From Mytilus edulis (Eukaryota > Mollusca > Bivalvia > Mytilida > Mytilidae), in the NCBI RefSeq assembly GCF_963676685.1, contig NC_092346.1, positions 73,113,821 to 73,177,820 of the forward strand: a stretch of 64,000 bases of DNA. Reading direction: 5' to 3'. Below are positions 63,612 to 64,000 of the stretch, one piece after another. The first letter of the stretch is position 1. Each line of letters begins with the position of its first letter. A model generated the notes under the pieces. That model ran no database searches. It was not told the DNA's origin and saw nothing but the letters and a program-made list of their open reading frames with translations. The position numbers and the translations under genes are program-made.

Positions 63612-64000
63612 AATAAAATTGAGAATGGAAATGGAGAATGTGTCAAAGAGACAACAATCCGACCATAGAACAGACAACAGCAGAAGGTCACCAATAGGTC
63701 ATCAATGCAGCGAGAAACTCTCGCACCCAGAGGCGTCCTTCAGCTGGCCCCTAAACAAATATCTATACTAGTTCAGTGATAATGGACGTCATACGAAACT
63801 CCAAATTATACACGAGAAACTAGAATTAAAAACCAGACAAGACTGACAAAGGCCAGAGGCTCCTGCCTTGGGACAGGCGCAAAAGGCGGCGGGATTAAAC
63901 ATGTTTTTTTTTTATAGATTTCAACCCTCCCTCTATACCTCTAGCCATTGTAGAAAAGTAAAGGTATAGCAATACGGACAGTAAAATTCAGTTCAAGAGA
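63612..64000 (-). repeat. Family B retroelement tail, running off the window
   Basis: AATTGAGAATGGAAATGGAG through GCTCCTGCCTTGGGACAGGCG to GTTCAAGAGA. It matches 2146-2365 in the same orientation and 31490-31820 inverted, and probably continues past the window end. Confidence 0.72.

Overview
The window is AT-rich, intron-rich eukaryotic DNA. Short phase-1 exons encode extracellular domains, and the introns are crowded with dispersed repeats that I associate from memory with marine mussels (Mytilus-like bivalves). The organism call is therefore an inference from gene architecture plus repeat content. No prokaryotic features, tRNA, rRNA or CRISPR were seen.

Layout: four related genes form a cluster. 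Gene 1 (+ strand, exons from 1963 or 4598 to 16150) encodes a signal peptide, one or two SUEL/rhamnose-binding-lectin domains, seven LDL-receptor class A (LDLa) repeats and a complete trypsin-type protease. Gene 2 (- strand, 26285 to 19396) and gene 3 (- strand, 40816 to 29276) are duplicates with signal peptide, SUEL and trypsin-like exons but no LDLa exons. Both have lost the activation motif and the oxyanion-hole glycine, and each carries further lesions of its own. Gene 4 (- strand, 61895 to 44784) is intact: signal peptide, SUEL, four LDLa repeats and a complete trypsin domain (542 residues). The spliced lengths of gene 1 (638 residues from the downstream start) and gene 4 close exactly in frame, which supports the exon boundaries.

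The space between exons holds retroelement 3' tails (about 490-705, 2146-2365, 26822-27446, 31490-31820, 43695-43870, 63035-63290, 63612-64000), a 5'-truncated LINE (56890-57388) nested inside a helically phased CCGTT array, several MITE-like elements with terminal inverted repeats (40404-40676, 61325-61523, 62490-63017, 12357-12530), and other mussel-type dispersed repeats.

How the genes may work together: gene 1 and gene 4 look like secreted zymogens in which an N-terminal lectin and LDLa repeats could recruit a trypsin-specificity protease to a glycan surface. This is comparable in layout, not in demonstrated homology, to insect modular serine protease (LDLa plus trypsin) or to lectin-associated proteases. 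Genes 2 and 3 look like non-catalytic derivatives on the way to pseudogenes, or decoy-like products. These functional ideas are inference; the domains, catalytic residues and lesions are read directly.
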